64,000 nt of DNA, from positions 84,692 through 148,691 of the forward strand of contig JAGWTU010000007.1 in the NCBI GenBank assembly GCA_028868825.1, given 5' to 3'. Positions 9,732 to 18,386 of the stretch are shown in pieces. Origin of the DNA: Burkholderiales bacterium (GTDB lineage: Bacteria; Pseudomonadota; Gammaproteobacteria; Burkholderiales; Burkholderiaceae_C). The notes beneath the pieces are model-generated. The model saw only the letters and a program-made list of their open reading frames with translations, searched no databases and was not told the origin of the DNA. Both the position numbers and the translations under genes were made by a program. How positions within the stretch are numbered: the stretch's first letter is position 1; the number at the start of each line of letters is the position of its first letter.

Positions 9732-12700
9732 CTATCCGGGCTGCGCCACCGGCTGGCCGAGCGAGCGCAGCAGGTCGCGCAGGAAATGCGCGCGGTCGGC
9801 GGCGCCGTCTATCGCGCGGTCGATGCGCAGCTTGTCGTTGCCGGCGAGCTTGATGGCGCGGTTCTTCTGCACCAGCTCGACGATGCGGCGCGCGTCGATC
9901 GGCGCATTCGCGCGGAAGGTCACGTTCATCAGCTTCGGGCCGGCGTCGATCTTCAGCACGCCGTAGGGTTTGGCGAGCACGCGCAGCCGGTGGGTGTCGA
10001 ACAGCGTCTGGCCCTGCGCCGGCAGGCGGCCGAAGCGGTCGGTGATCTCCTCGAGCAGGGCGTCGATCTGCTCGGGTTTCTCGGCCGAGGCCAGCCGCTT
10101 GTAGAGTGAGAGCCGCGTGTGGACGTCGCCGCAATAGGCGTCGGGCAGCAGCGCCGGCGCGTGCAGGTTGATCTCGGTCGTCGCCGCCAGGGGGCTCAGC
10201 AGATCGGGCTCGCGCCCGGCCTTGAGCGCGCGCACCGCCTCGGAGAGCATGTCGTTGTAGAGCTGGAAGCCGACCTCCATCATGTTGCCGCTCTGGTTCT
10301 CGCCCAGCACCTCGCCGGCGCCGCGGATCTCGAGGTCGTGCATCGCCAGGTAGAAGCCCGAGCCCAGCTCCTCCATCGCCTGGATGGCATCGAGGCGCTG
10401 CGCCGCCTGCTTCGTCAGCCCCTGCACGTCGGGCACGAGCAGGTAGGCATAGGCCTGGTGGTGGCTGCGCCCGACGCGGCCGCGCAGCTGGTGCAGCTGG
10501 GCGAGGCCGAACTTGTCGGCGCGGCTGATGACGATGGTGTTCGCGCTCGGCACGTCGATGCCGGTCTCGATGATGGTCGAGCACAGCAGCAGGTTGTGGC
10601 GCTGGGCGACGAAGTCGCGCATCACGCGTTCGAGCTCGCGCTCGGGCATCTGGCCATGGGCCACGGCGATGCGCGCCTCGGGCAGCAGCTCGGCGAGCTT
10701 CTGGCGCCGGTTCTCGATCGTCTCGACCTCGTTGTGCAGGAAGTAGATCTGGCCGCCGCGCTTCAATTCGCGCAGCACGGCCTCGCGGATGACGCTGTTG
10801 CCCTCGCTGCGCACGAAGGTCTTGATGGCGAGCCGGCGCTGCGGCGCGGTGGCGATGACGCTGAGGTCGCGCAGGCCCTCGAGCGCCATGCCCAGCGTGC
10901 GCGGGATCGGCGTCGCCGTCAGCGTCAGCACGTCGACCTCGGCGCGCAGCGCCTTCATCGCCTCCTTGTGGCGCACGCCGAAGCGGTGCTCCTCGTCGAT
11001 GACGAGCAGGCCCAGGCGGGCGAACTTGCAATCGCTCGACAGCAGCTTGTGCGTGCCGACGACGATGTCGATCGTTCCCGCGGCGATGCCCTCGAGCGCC
11101 GTCTTGACCTCCTTGGCGCTGCGGAATCGCGACAGCTCGGCGATCTTCACCGGCCAGGGGCCGAAGCGGTCGACCAGGGTCTGGTAATGCTGTTCGGCGA
11201 GCAGCGTCGTCGGCGCCAGGATCGCCACCTGCTTGCCGCCGTGGACGGCGACGAAGGCGGCGCGCAGCGCGACCTCGGTCTTGCCGAAGCCGACGTCGCC
11301 GCAGACGAGGCGGTCCATCGGCCGCGAGCTGACGAGGTCCTGGATCACGGCGTGGATGGCGGCGCGCTGGTCGGCCGTCTCCTCGAAGCCGAAGCTGGTC
11401 GCGAAGGCCTCGTAGTCGTGCGGACTGAAGCGGTGCGCGTAGCCCTCGCGCGCGGCGCGGCGGGCGTAGAGGTTGAGCAGCTCGGCGGCGGTGTCGCGCA
11501 CCTGCTCGGCGGCCTTGCGCCGCGCCTTCTCCCATTGCTGCGAACCGAGGCGGTGCAGCGGCGCCTCGTCGGCGCTGACGCCGGTGTAGCGGCTGATCAG
11601 GTGCAGCTGCGAGACCGGGACGTAGAGCGTGGCCTTGTCGGCGTACTCGAGGTGCAGGAACTCGCTCGGCCCCTCGCCGATGTCGATGTTGACGAGCCCC
11701 TGGTAGCGCCCGATGCCGTGATTCAGGTGCACGACCGGGTCGCCGACCTCGAGCTCCGAGAGGTCCTTGATCAGCGCATCGACGCTGCTGACCTGCTCCT
11801 GCTTGCGCCGCCGCCGCGCCTGCGGCGTCGTCGCGAAGAGCTCGGTCTCGGTGACGAACTGGACGGAGATCTGCTGCTCGTTCTCGATCCAGTGGAAGCC
11901 CTCGGCCAGCGGCGTCGTCGCGATCGCGACCTTCTCGGGCCCGGTGAGGAATTCCTCGAGCGAGGCCACCGACGGCACCGCGATGCCATGGTCGCGCAGC
12001 AGCTCGAGCAGGCTCTCGCGCCGGCCGTCGCTCTCGGCCAGAAGCAGCACGCGCGCCGGCGTCGCATCGATGTGTCGCTGCAGCGTGCCCAGCGGCTCGG
12101 TGGCGCTGCGGTCGATGCTCAGATCGGGCAGCGGGCGCGCCCATTCGCAGGCGCCGGTCTCGCGCAGCGACAGCGTCGCATGGGCCTGGGTGCGGCCGTA
12201 GAACTCCTCGGCCGGCATGAACACCGCCGGCGGCGGCAGGATGGGCCGCTCGGGGTCGTGCTGGAGAAAGCGGTGGCGCTCGCGCGTGTCGATCCAGAAC
12301 TGCTCGAGCGCCTCGTCGACCTTGCCGTGCAGCACCAGCGCCGCGCGCTCGCCGAGGTAGTCGAAGATCGTGCCGGTCTCTTCGAAGAACAGCGGCAGGT
12401 AGTACTCGATGCCGCCGCCGGCCAGGCCCTGCGCCATGTCCTTGTAGATGCGGCAGCGCGTCGGGTCGCCCTCGATGCGCTCGCGCCAGCGGGCGCGGAA
12501 CGCCGTGCGTGCGGCCTCGTCGAGCGGGAACTCGCGCCCGGGCAGCAAGCGCACCTCGGGCACCGGGTAGAGGCTGCGCTGGCTGTCCGGGTCGAAGGTG
12601 CGGATCGAGTCGACCTCGTCGCCGAACAGGTCGACCCGATACGGCACCGGCGAGCCCATCGGGAACAGGTCGATGAGCCCGCCGCGCACGGCGTATTCGC

Positions 12701-13175
12701 CCGGCGAGACGACCTGGCTCACATGCTGGTAACCGGCCAGCGTCAACTGCGCCTTCAGCCGCGCCTCATCGAGTCGCGACTTCTGCTTGAACTGGAAGGT
12801 CGTGCCGGCGAGGAACGACGGCGGCGCCAGCCTCGTGAGCGCGGTCGTCGCCGGCAGCAGCACGACATCGACCTCGCCGCTGTGGATCGCCCACAGCGTT
12901 GCCAGCCGCTCGCTGATCAGGTCCTGGTGCGGGCTGAAGGTGTCGTAGGGCAGGGTCTCCCAGTCGGGGAAGACGCGCACGCGCAGCCCCGGCTCGAAAA
13001 ACAGCAGCTCGTCGGCCAGGCGCTGCGTGTCCGAGGGCTCGGCGCTGAAGATCGCGAGCACGCGGTGGTCCTGCGCGTGGCTGCGCGCGAGGCGGGCGAG
13101 CAGCAGCGCATCGGCCGATCCCGTGGGGCGCGGCAAGGCGTAGCGCTTGCCGGGCGCGATGGAGGGGAGTTGCAT
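9732..13175 (-). CDS. mfd: transcription-repair coupling factor
   Basis: About 1,147 residues, matching the usual Mfd length. The order is UvrB-like N-terminal domains, a CarD-type RNA polymerase-interacting domain near the middle (LEVGDPVVHLNHGIGRYQG), a RecG-like translocase with Walker A CGDVGFGKTE and DEEH box IDEEHRFGVRHKE, and a C-terminal TRCF domain. It removes RNA polymerase stalled at lesions and recruits UvrA. The ATG at 13175 (MQLPSIAPGKRY) fits the family better than one 13 codons upstream at 13214; neither has a clear ribosome-binding site. It is divergent from ispD. Confidence 0.95.
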   Translation of the reverse strand: MQLPSIAPGKRYALPRPTGSADALLLARLARSHAQDHRVLAIFSAEPSDTQRLADELLFFEPGLRVRVFPDWETLPYDTFSPHQDLISERLATLWAIHSGEVDVVLLPATTALTRLAPPSFLAGTTFQFKQKSRLDEARLKAQLTLAGYQHVSQVVSPGEYAVRGGLIDLFPMGSPVPYRVDLFGDEVDSIRTFDPDSQRSLYPVPEVRLLPGREFPLDEAARTAFRARWRERIEGDPTRCRIYKDMAQGLAGGGIEYYLPLFFEETGTIFDYLGERAALVLHGKVDEALEQFWIDTRERHRFLQHDPERPILPPPAVFMPAEEFYGRTQAHATLSLRETGACEWARPLPDLSIDRSATEPLGTLQRHIDATPARVLLLAESDGRRESLLELLRDHGIAVPSVASLEEFLTGPEKVAIATTPLAEGFHWIENEQQISVQFVTETELFATTPQARRRRKQEQVSSVDALIKDLSELEVGDPVVHLNHGIGRYQGLVNIDIGEGPSEFLHLEYADKATLYVPVSQLHLISRYTGVSADEAPLHRLGSQQWEKARRKAAEQVRDTAAELLNLYARRAAREGYAHRFSPHDYEAFATSFGFEETADQRAAIHAVIQDLVSSRPMDRLVCGDVGFGKTEVALRAAFVAVHGGKQVAILAPTTLLAEQHYQTLVDRFGPWPVKIAELSRFRSAKEVKTALEGIAAGTIDIVVGTHKLLSSDCKFARLGLLVIDEEHRFGVRHKEAMKALRAEVDVLTLTATPIPRTLGMALEGLRDLSVIATAPQRRLAIKTFVRSEGNSVIREAVLRELKRGGQIYFLHNEVETIENRRQKLAELLPEARIAVAHGQMPERELERVMRDFVAQRHNLLLCSTIIETGIDVPSANTIVISRADKFGLAQLHQLRGRVGRSHHQAYAYLLVPDVQGLTKQAAQRLDAIQAMEELGSGFYLAMHDLEIRGAGEVLGENQSGNMMEVGFQLYNDMLSEAVRALKAGREPDLLSPLAATTEINLHAPALLPDAYCGDVHTRLSLYKRLASAEKPEQIDALLEEITDRFGRLPAQGQTLFDTHRLRVLAKPYGVLKIDAGPKLMNVTFRANAPIDARRIVELVQKNRAIKLAGNDKLRIDRAIDGAADRAHFLRDLLRSLGQPVAQPG

Positions 13176-13229
13176 CGGGGGGTTGGAAAGGGAAGAGCCC
13201 CGGTGCGCAGGCATCGGAGCGTCGAAGGC

Positions 13230-13245
13230 TCGATTCTAGAATCGA
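13230..13245. promoter_or_regulatory. perfect 16-bp palindrome between divergent mfd and ispD
   Basis: TCGATTCTAGAATCGA is identical to its own reverse complement. It contains TAGAAT, a plausible -10 hexamer, on both strands (13237-13242 on plus; 13033 is not involved, the minus copy being 13233-13238). The simplest reading is a pair of overlapping divergent -10 elements for ispD and mfd. A dimeric repressor site is the alternative. No convincing -35 partner is visible on either strand. Confidence 0.4.
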
Positions 13246-13248
13246 CCC

Positions 13249-13947
13249 ATGCCTGATCAGACGAGCTCGAAGCCGAACTGTTATGCGCTCGTCCCCTGTG
13301 CCGGCGTCGGTCTGCGCGCCGCTGCCGGCGGGCCCAAGCAATATGCGGCACTTGCCGGACGCGCCGTCGTCGCGCACACGCTGGCGGCATTGGCCGCCGT
13401 GCCGCGGCTGACGGCGACGCTGGTCGTGCTCGCGCCCGACGACGACGCCTTCGAGCGCCAGGTCCCGGGCACGCAGGCCTGGGTCGCGCGCTGCGGCGGC
13501 GCGACGCGCGCCGCCAGCGTCGCCGGCGGCCTCGCGGTGCTGCGCGAACGTGGCGCATCGGAAGGCGATTGGGTGCTGGTCCACGATGCCGCGCGCTGCC
13601 TGCTGCGGCCGGCCTGGGTCGAGCGGCTGATCGCCGAATGCGAGGGCGACGAGGTCGGCGGCCTGCTCGCGGTGCCGCTGGCCGACACGATCAAGCAGGC
13701 GCAGGATGGCCGCGTCGCGGCCACCGTCGACCGCGCCGGCAAATGGGCGGCGCAGACGCCGCAGATGTTCCGCATCGGGCTGCTGCAGCGCGCGCTCGCC
13801 GCCGCCGGCCCGGGCGCCACCGACGAGGCCAGCGCCGTCGAGGCGCTGGGACTGGCGCCGCGGCTGGTCCCAGGCGAAGTAGAAAATCTGAAGCTCACCT
13901 GGCCCGCCGATTTCGCGCTCGCCGCGCGCCTGCTGGAGACGCGATGA
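13249..13947 (+). CDS. ispD: 2-C-methyl-D-erythritol 4-phosphate cytidylyltransferase
   Basis: A 232-residue nucleotidyltransferase. The N-terminal CTP-binding segment reads [19 protein letters not shown], with the conserved Gly-rich loop and Lys before Gln-Tyr. Later motifs are VHDAARCLL and the region around AQTPQMFR, both conserved in IspD. It joins CTP and methylerythritol phosphate in the non-mevalonate isoprenoid pathway. Its stop overlaps the ispF start as ATGA, so the two are translationally coupled, the usual arrangement in Proteobacteria. The ATG at 13249 lies four bases after a 16-bp palindrome that carries a TAGAAT hexamer, so the leader must be very short. Confidence 0.95.
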   Translation: MPDQTSSKPNCYALVPCAGVGLRAAAGGPKQYAALAGRAVVAHTLAALAAVPRLTATLVVLAPDDDAFERQVPGTQAWVARCGGATRAASVAGGLAVLRERGASEGDWVLVHDAARCLLRPAWVERLIAECEGDEVGGLLAVPLADTIKQAQDGRVAATVDRAGKWAAQTPQMFRIGLLQRALAAAGPGATDEASAVEALGLAPRLVPGEVENLKLTWPADFALAARLLETR

Positions 13948-14441
13948 ACCTGCTCAATCTGCGCATCGGCGAGGGCTGGGACACGCACGAGCTCGTCGCC
14001 GGCCGTGCGCTCGTGCTCGGCGGCGTGACGATCCCGTACGAGCGCGGCCTGCTCGGCCATTCCGACGCCGACGCGTTGCTGCACGCGATCACCGACGCGC
14101 TGCTCGGCGCCGCCGCCTTGGGCGACATCGGCCGCCACTTCCCGGACACCGATCCCGCATTCGCGGGCGCCGATTCGCTGACCCTGCTGGCCGAGGCGGC
14201 GCGCCGCGTGCGTGCCACCGGCTGCGAGATCGTCAACATCGACAGCACGATCGTCGCGCAGGCGCCGAAGATGGCGCCGCACATCCCGTTGATGCGCGAG
14301 CGCATCGCCGGCGCGCTGGGGCTGGCGGCCGACGCCGTCAACGTCAAGGCCAAGACGGCCGAGCGCATGGGACCGGTGGGCGAGGGCCGCGCGATCGAGG
14401 CGCGCGCCGTCTGCCTGCTCTGGCGCGCCGCAGGCAGCTAG
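13944..14441 (+). CDS. ispF: 2-C-methyl-D-erythritol 2,4-cyclodiphosphate synthase
   Basis: A 165-residue protein of the usual IspF length. The zinc ligands are visible in GWDTHEL (Asp13 and His15) and in the following [13 protein letters not shown] segment. [11 protein letters not shown] and [14 protein letters not shown], both family signatures, are present. It cyclises CDP-methylerythritol phosphate in isoprenoid synthesis, two steps after IspD. The ATG overlaps the ispD stop. The gene ends directly beside the stop codon of the convergent histidine kinase gene, with no spacer, so there is no room for an independent terminator between them. Confidence 0.96.
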   Translation: MNLLNLRIGEGWDTHELVAGRALVLGGVTIPYERGLLGHSDADALLHAITDALLGAAALGDIGRHFPDTDPAFAGADSLTLLAEAARRVRATGCEIVNIDSTIVAQAPKMAPHIPLMRERIAGALGLAADAVNVKAKTAERMGPVGEGRAIEARAVCLLWRAAGS

Positions 14442-15815
14442 CTAGGCTGCCGCCTGCTTGCCGGGCGCCGGCGTCAGCGCCGTTGCCGGCGCGCGCTTGA
14501 GCCGCAGGTGCGCCACCAGGCCGCCGCCGGGTGCGTTGGCCAATTCCAGCGTGCCGCCCATGCGCTGCATTGCCTTGTCGACGATCGCCAGGCCGAGCCC
14601 GGCGCCGGTGGCCGCGGTGCGCGCCGCGTCGCCGCGGAAGAACGGCGTGATCAGCTGCGGCAACTTGTCGGGCGCGACGCCCGGCCCCTGGTCGCGCACG
14701 CTGATGATGGCCCAGGGCCCCGTCTTCTGGTAAGAGACGGCGACCTCGGCGATGCCGGTGTAGGTGCCGCGGCCATAGCGGCGCGCATTCTCGAACAGGT
14801 TGAGGAAGACGCGACCGAGCTCGGTCTCGTCGGCCATCACGACGAGGTCGATCGCCACGCGCGAGGTGATGCGGATCTGCGCCGGGTCGCGGAAGACTGC
14901 GGCCTCGCGGTCGATCAGCTGCGAGACCAGCACCGGGCTCAACTGCGTCTCGCCGGGCCGCGCATAGTCCATGAACTTGTCGATGATGCCGTCGAGCTGG
15001 TCGATGTCCATCGCCATGTTGCGCTTGGCTTCCTCGTCGTAGACGCTCATCTCGGTCTCGAGCCGCAGCCGCGCCAGCGGCGTGCGCAGGTCGTGGCTGA
15101 TGCCGGCGAGCATCACCGCGCGGTCCTCCTCGACGCGGGCGAGTTCGCGCGCCATGCGGTTGAAGCCCATGTTGACCTCGCGTATCTCGCTCGTCAGCGT
15201 GTTCTCGTCGAGCCGCGAATCGAGGTCCCCCTCGCGGATGCGGCTGGCGGCGAACGAGAGCTCCTTCAGCGGCCGGTTGATCAGTCGCGCCACCGCCACC
15301 GAGCCGAGCAGCGTCGCCAGCAGCACCATGCCCATCCACACGATCCAGGTGCGGCTGGCAACCGGCGCCGCCCCGTCGATGTCGACCTGCAGCCAATAGC
15401 GGTCGGTGTCGATCGAGAAGCCGACCCACATGCCGGCCGTGCCGTTGACGCTGCGCGCGACGACCGCGTCGGCGCCGAGCGTGGTGCGCAGCTGTTGCGC
15501 GACGAGGCGCGTGAAATGGTCGATCTCGTAGGGCTCCCACTGGTCGGCCGGCTCGCGCGGCACGACATGGGTCGCGTCGGGCGAGCGCAGGCTCTTGAGC
15601 AGCGTCACGCGGTTGATGCCGTCGGCCTGCTTGAGCGCGGCGCGCGCCAGGTTCACGAGGGCCGCCGTCTGCTGCGCCTGCAGGATCGCGCGCGGCTCGA
15701 GTTCCAGCGCGCGCAGGGTCTGCAGCCACGCGAAGACGCCGCCTACGAGCAGGATCGCCAGCAGGAAGAACGTGCGCCAGAAGAGGCTCAGGCCGAGAGT
15801 GGAACGGCGCGCCAA
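14442..15815 (-). CDS. EnvZ/RstB-type sensor histidine kinase
   Basis: A 457-residue membrane kinase. Transmembrane segments lie near residues 11-31 and about 155-175, enclosing a periplasmic sensor region of about 120 residues. A HAMP linker follows the second segment, then the H-box AGISHDLRTPLARLRLE with phospho-acceptor His241. The ATP-binding domain has the N-box LNLFENARRYG and the G-boxes DQGPGVAP and GAGLGLAI. It probably phosphorylates the OmpR-type regulator encoded just upstream on the same strand, 48 bases away. Osmolarity or envelope stress is the known role of relatives, but the signal here is not shown. Confidence 0.9.
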   Translation of the reverse strand: MARRSTLGLSLFWRTFFLLAILLVGGVFAWLQTLRALELEPRAILQAQQTAALVNLARAALKQADGINRVTLLKSLRSPDATHVVPREPADQWEPYEIDHFTRLVAQQLRTTLGADAVVARSVNGTAGMWVGFSIDTDRYWLQVDIDGAAPVASRTWIVWMGMVLLATLLGSVAVARLINRPLKELSFAASRIREGDLDSRLDENTLTSEIREVNMGFNRMARELARVEEDRAVMLAGISHDLRTPLARLRLETEMSVYDEEAKRNMAMDIDQLDGIIDKFMDYARPGETQLSPVLVSQLIDREAAVFRDPAQIRITSRVAIDLVVMADETELGRVFLNLFENARRYGRGTYTGIAEVAVSYQKTGPWAIISVRDQGPGVAPDKLPQLITPFFRGDAARTAATGAGLGLAIVDKAMQRMGGTLELANAPGGGLVAHLRLKRAPATALTPAPGKQAAA

Positions 15816-15863
15816 CGGAGACTGTCTTGTATAGCCGTCATTGGCGGCTATCGTATGTCAGGA

Positions 15864-16598
15864 TCAGCTCGTGCCATCGGGGACGAACACGTAGCCGACG
15901 CCCCACACGGTCTGGATATAGCGCGGTTGCGCCGGATCGGGCTCGAGCATCTTGCGCAGGCGCGAGATCTGCACGTCCAGGCTGCGGTCGAAGGGTTCGA
16001 ACTCGCGCCCGCGTGCCAGTTGCGCGAGCTTGTCGCGCGACAGCGGCTGGCGCGGATGGCGCACCAGCGCCTTCAGCATCGAGAACTCGCCCGTCGTCAG
16101 TGCGATCTGCTCGCCGTCCTTGGACAGGCGGCGCAGCGAAAGGTCGAACTCGAAGGGGCCGAAGTTGACGACCTGGGCCTCCTTGGACGGCGCACCCGGG
16201 GCCTCGGGTGCCGGGCGGCGGCGCAGCACGGCGTGGATGCGCGCAAGCAGCTCGCGCGGGTTGAAGGGCTTGGGCAGGTAGTCGTCGGCGCCGACCTCGA
16301 GGCCGACGATGCGGTCGACGTCCTCGACCTTGGCCGTGAGCATGATGATCGGCGTGTGGTCGTTGGCGGCGCGCAGGCGGCGGCAGATCGACAGCCCGTC
16401 CTCGCCCGGCAGCATCAGGTCGAGCACGATGAGGTCGACGCTCTCGCGCGTCATGACGCGGTTCAGCGCCTTCGCGTCCTCGGCCAGCAGCACGTCGAAG
16501 CCTTCCTGGGCGAGATAGCGGCGCAGGAGGTCGCGGATGCGGGCGTCGTCGTCGACGACGCAGATCCGGTCGGCGCGGGCGTTGGGGGCGGTGCTCAT
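15864..16598 (-). CDS. ompR: OmpR-type response regulator
   Basis: A 244-residue receiver plus winged-helix regulator. The receiver has the acidic pocket ICVVDDDARIRD, phospho-acceptor Asp60 in LIVLDLMLPGEDG, and the KPF lysine motif. The C-terminal domain ends YIQTVWGVGYVFVPD, the typical OmpR/PhoB wing. It would be phosphorylated by the kinase encoded downstream. The ATG at 16598 has CGGAGCC upstream and gives a standard N-terminus; longer upstream readings run into the promoter region. A pair of inverted GTAACA-type half sites lies directly upstream, suggesting autoregulation. The symbol rests on family similarity and the paired EnvZ-like kinase. Confidence 0.85.
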   Translation of the reverse strand: MSTAPNARADRICVVDDDARIRDLLRRYLAQEGFDVLLAEDAKALNRVMTRESVDLIVLDLMLPGEDGLSICRRLRAANDHTPIIMLTAKVEDVDRIVGLEVGADDYLPKPFNPRELLARIHAVLRRRPAPEAPGAPSKEAQVVNFGPFEFDLSLRRLSKDGEQIALTTGEFSMLKALVRHPRQPLSRDKLAQLARGREFEPFDRSLDVQISRLRKMLEPDPAQPRYIQTVWGVGYVFVPDGTS

Positions 16599-16612
16599 GG
16601 CAGGCTCCGAAT

Positions 16613-16678
16613 TTGTAACAGGCGCATTGTGAGGCGCTCGGCAAGCCGTTTTCGGGCCGAAAAGACCATCTGTTACAA
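16613..16678. promoter_or_regulatory. inverted TTGTAACAG/CTGTTACAA half-sites upstream of ompR
   Basis: TTGTAACAG at 16613-16621 and its perfect reverse complement CTGTTACAA at 16670-16678 flank 48 bases. Between them lies a second perfect inverted repeat, TTTTCGG-G-CCGAAAA at 16649-16663. GTTACA/TGTAAC hexamers occur in known OmpR and RstA binding sites. The region separates the ompR-like gene (minus) from the SIMPL gene (plus), so either or both could be controlled here. Confidence 0.5.
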
Positions 16679-16776
16679 GTCTTTCGGGCGGCGTGTCCGC
16701 CCGCGGCGCGGCAGCCGCGCGCAGCGCCGCGCGCGATACTCGTCGCTCGATCCGTCCGTCATCGACAAGGAGAGGT

Positions 16777-17514
16777 ATGCGACATCCCACGGCTATCCTG
16801 AGGCGCGGACTGGCCTGCGCCACCCTGGCCGCGGCGGCCGCCGCAGCGGCCGCCCAGCCGGCCACACCGCCGCAGAACGTCGTCACGCTGGCCGCCAGCG
16901 CCACGGTCGAGGTCAACCGCGATTGGCTGACGGTGACCTTCTCGACCAACCGCGACGGCAGCGACGCCAACCAGGTGCAGGCGGCGTTGCGCACGGCGCT
17001 GGACACCGCGCTGGCCGAGGCGCGCAAGGCGGCAAGGCCGGGCCAGCTCGAGGTGCAGACCGGCGGCTTCTCGATCTACCCGCGCTACGCCAGCGGCAAG
17101 TTCTCGTCGGGCGTACCGGCGATCGCCGGCTGGACCGGCAGCGTCGAGCTCATCGTCCAGGGCCGCGACGTGGCGGCGATCTCGCAGCTCGTCGGCAGGA
17201 TCCAGACGCTGTCGATCGCGCGCGTGGGTTACACGCTGTCGCGCGAGGCGCGCGAGAAGGTCGAGGGCGAGGTCACGGCACAGGCGATCGAGCGCTACCG
17301 CGCCCGCGCCGAGGCGGTGGCGCGCCAGTTCGGCTTCGCCGGCTACACGCTGCGCGAGGTGACGGTGAATTCCGACATCCCGATGCCGCAGCCGGTGCCG
17401 ATGCTGGCGCGCGCGATGTCGGTCACCGCCGGCGCGCAACCCGAGGCGCTGCCGACCGAGGCCGGCAAGGCCACCGTCACCGTCAATGTCAGCGGCAGCG
17501 TGCAGCTGAAATAG
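16777..17514 (+). CDS. SIMPL-domain (DUF541) periplasmic protein
   Basis: A 245-residue protein with a cleavable signal peptide at about residues 1-26 (an Arg-rich start, then an Ala-rich core ending AAAQPATPP). The mature part fits the SIMPL/DUF541 fold: VVTLAASATVEVNRDWLTVTF near the start and YRARAEAVARQFGFAGYTL before the C-terminal strands. Proteobacterial relatives are periplasmic or outer-membrane-associated oxidative-stress proteins of unclear biochemistry. The ATG at 16777 follows AAGGAGAGG, a strong ribosome-binding site, so the longer upstream reading is rejected. It is divergent from the two-component genes and may share their control region. Confidence 0.88.
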   Translation: MRHPTAILRRGLACATLAAAAAAAAAQPATPPQNVVTLAASATVEVNRDWLTVTFSTNRDGSDANQVQAALRTALDTALAEARKAARPGQLEVQTGGFSIYPRYASGKFSSGVPAIAGWTGSVELIVQGRDVAAISQLVGRIQTLSIARVGYTLSREAREKVEGEVTAQAIERYRARAEAVARQFGFAGYTLREVTVNSDIPMPQPVPMLARAMSVTAGAQPEALPTEAGKATVTVNVSGSVQLK

Positions 17515-17559
17515 GCAGGCACCGCGGCGCGCCGGCGCCGCCCGCCTGTCCGTTGCGGT

Positions 17560-18330
17560 CTATTGCGCGGTCCAGCCGCCGTCGACGTTCCAGGCCACGC
17601 CGCGCACGTTCTGCGCCGCGGGTGAGCACAGGAAGACGACGAGCTCGGCGAGCTCCTCGGGCGTCGTGAACTGCAGCGAGGGCTGCTTCTCGGCGAGCAG
17701 GCGGCGCTTGGCCTCGGCATCGTCGACGCCGTCGGCGGCGGCGCGCGCATCGACCTGCTTCTGCACCAGCGGCGTCAGCACCCAGCCCGGGCAGATCGCG
17801 TTGACGGTGATGCCGGTCGTCGCGTTCTCGAGCGCCGCCGCTTTCGTCAGGCCGATGACGCCATGCTTGGCCGCGACATAGGCGCTCTTGCCGGCCGAGG
17901 CGACGAGGCCGTGCACCGAGGCGACATTGACGATGCGGCCCCAATTGCGCGACTTCATCCCCGGCAGCGCGGCATGCATCGTATGGAAGGCCGAGCTGAG
18001 GTTGATGGCGATGATCGCGTCCCAGCGCTCGACGGGGAAGTTCTCGACGTTGGCCACATGCTGGATGCCGGCGTTGTTGACGAGGATGTCGCAGCTGCCG
18101 AGCTGCGACTCGCAGCTGCGCACCATCTCGGCGATCTGGTCCGGCCGGCTCATGTCGGCGCCGTGGTAGACGGCCTTCGGGTCATGGGCGCGGACCTGGG
18201 CGAGTGCGCCTTCGGCGTCGCCGAAGCCGTTGATCATCAGCCGCGCGCCGAGCTGCGCCAGCCGCAGCGCGATGCCCAGCCCGATGCCGCTGGTCGATCC
18301 GGTGACGAGGGCGGTTTTGCCTGCGAGCAT
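17560..18330 (-). CDS. bdhA: 3-hydroxybutyrate dehydrogenase (SDR family)
   Basis: A 256-residue classical short-chain dehydrogenase. The NAD-binding motif TGSTSGIG is at residues 10-17, NNAG follows, and the catalytic Ser and YVAAK motif lie in VASVHGLVASAGKSAYVAAK. GIQHVANVENFPVERWDAI and the C-terminal GVAWNVDGGWTAQ are typical of D-3-hydroxybutyrate dehydrogenases, which interconvert 3-hydroxybutyrate and acetoacetate in polyhydroxybutyrate turnover. The ATG at 18330 gives MLAGKTALVTG; a longer reading adds non-homologous residues. It is divergent from the alpha/beta hydrolase gene, 56 bases away, and that neighbour could act in the same pathway. Confidence 0.9.
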   Translation of the reverse strand: MLAGKTALVTGSTSGIGLGIALRLAQLGARLMINGFGDAEGALAQVRAHDPKAVYHGADMSRPDQIAEMVRSCESQLGSCDILVNNAGIQHVANVENFPVERWDAIIAINLSSAFHTMHAALPGMKSRNWGRIVNVASVHGLVASAGKSAYVAAKHGVIGLTKAAALENATTGITVNAICPGWVLTPLVQKQVDARAAADGVDDAEAKRRLLAEKQPSLQFTTPEELAELVVFLCSPAAQNVRGVAWNVDGGWTAQ

Positions 18331-18386
18331 TTGAGCGTTTCCGTTGATACGATGGCCTCGATTATCGACAAGCGGCTGAATCCAAA

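Noticed and set aside
10119..13256. A long plus-strand frame opposite mfd
   Set aside because: It is a mirror of mfd codon bias, Asp/Arg/Ala-rich and motif-free. mfd on the minus strand has all helicase motifs.
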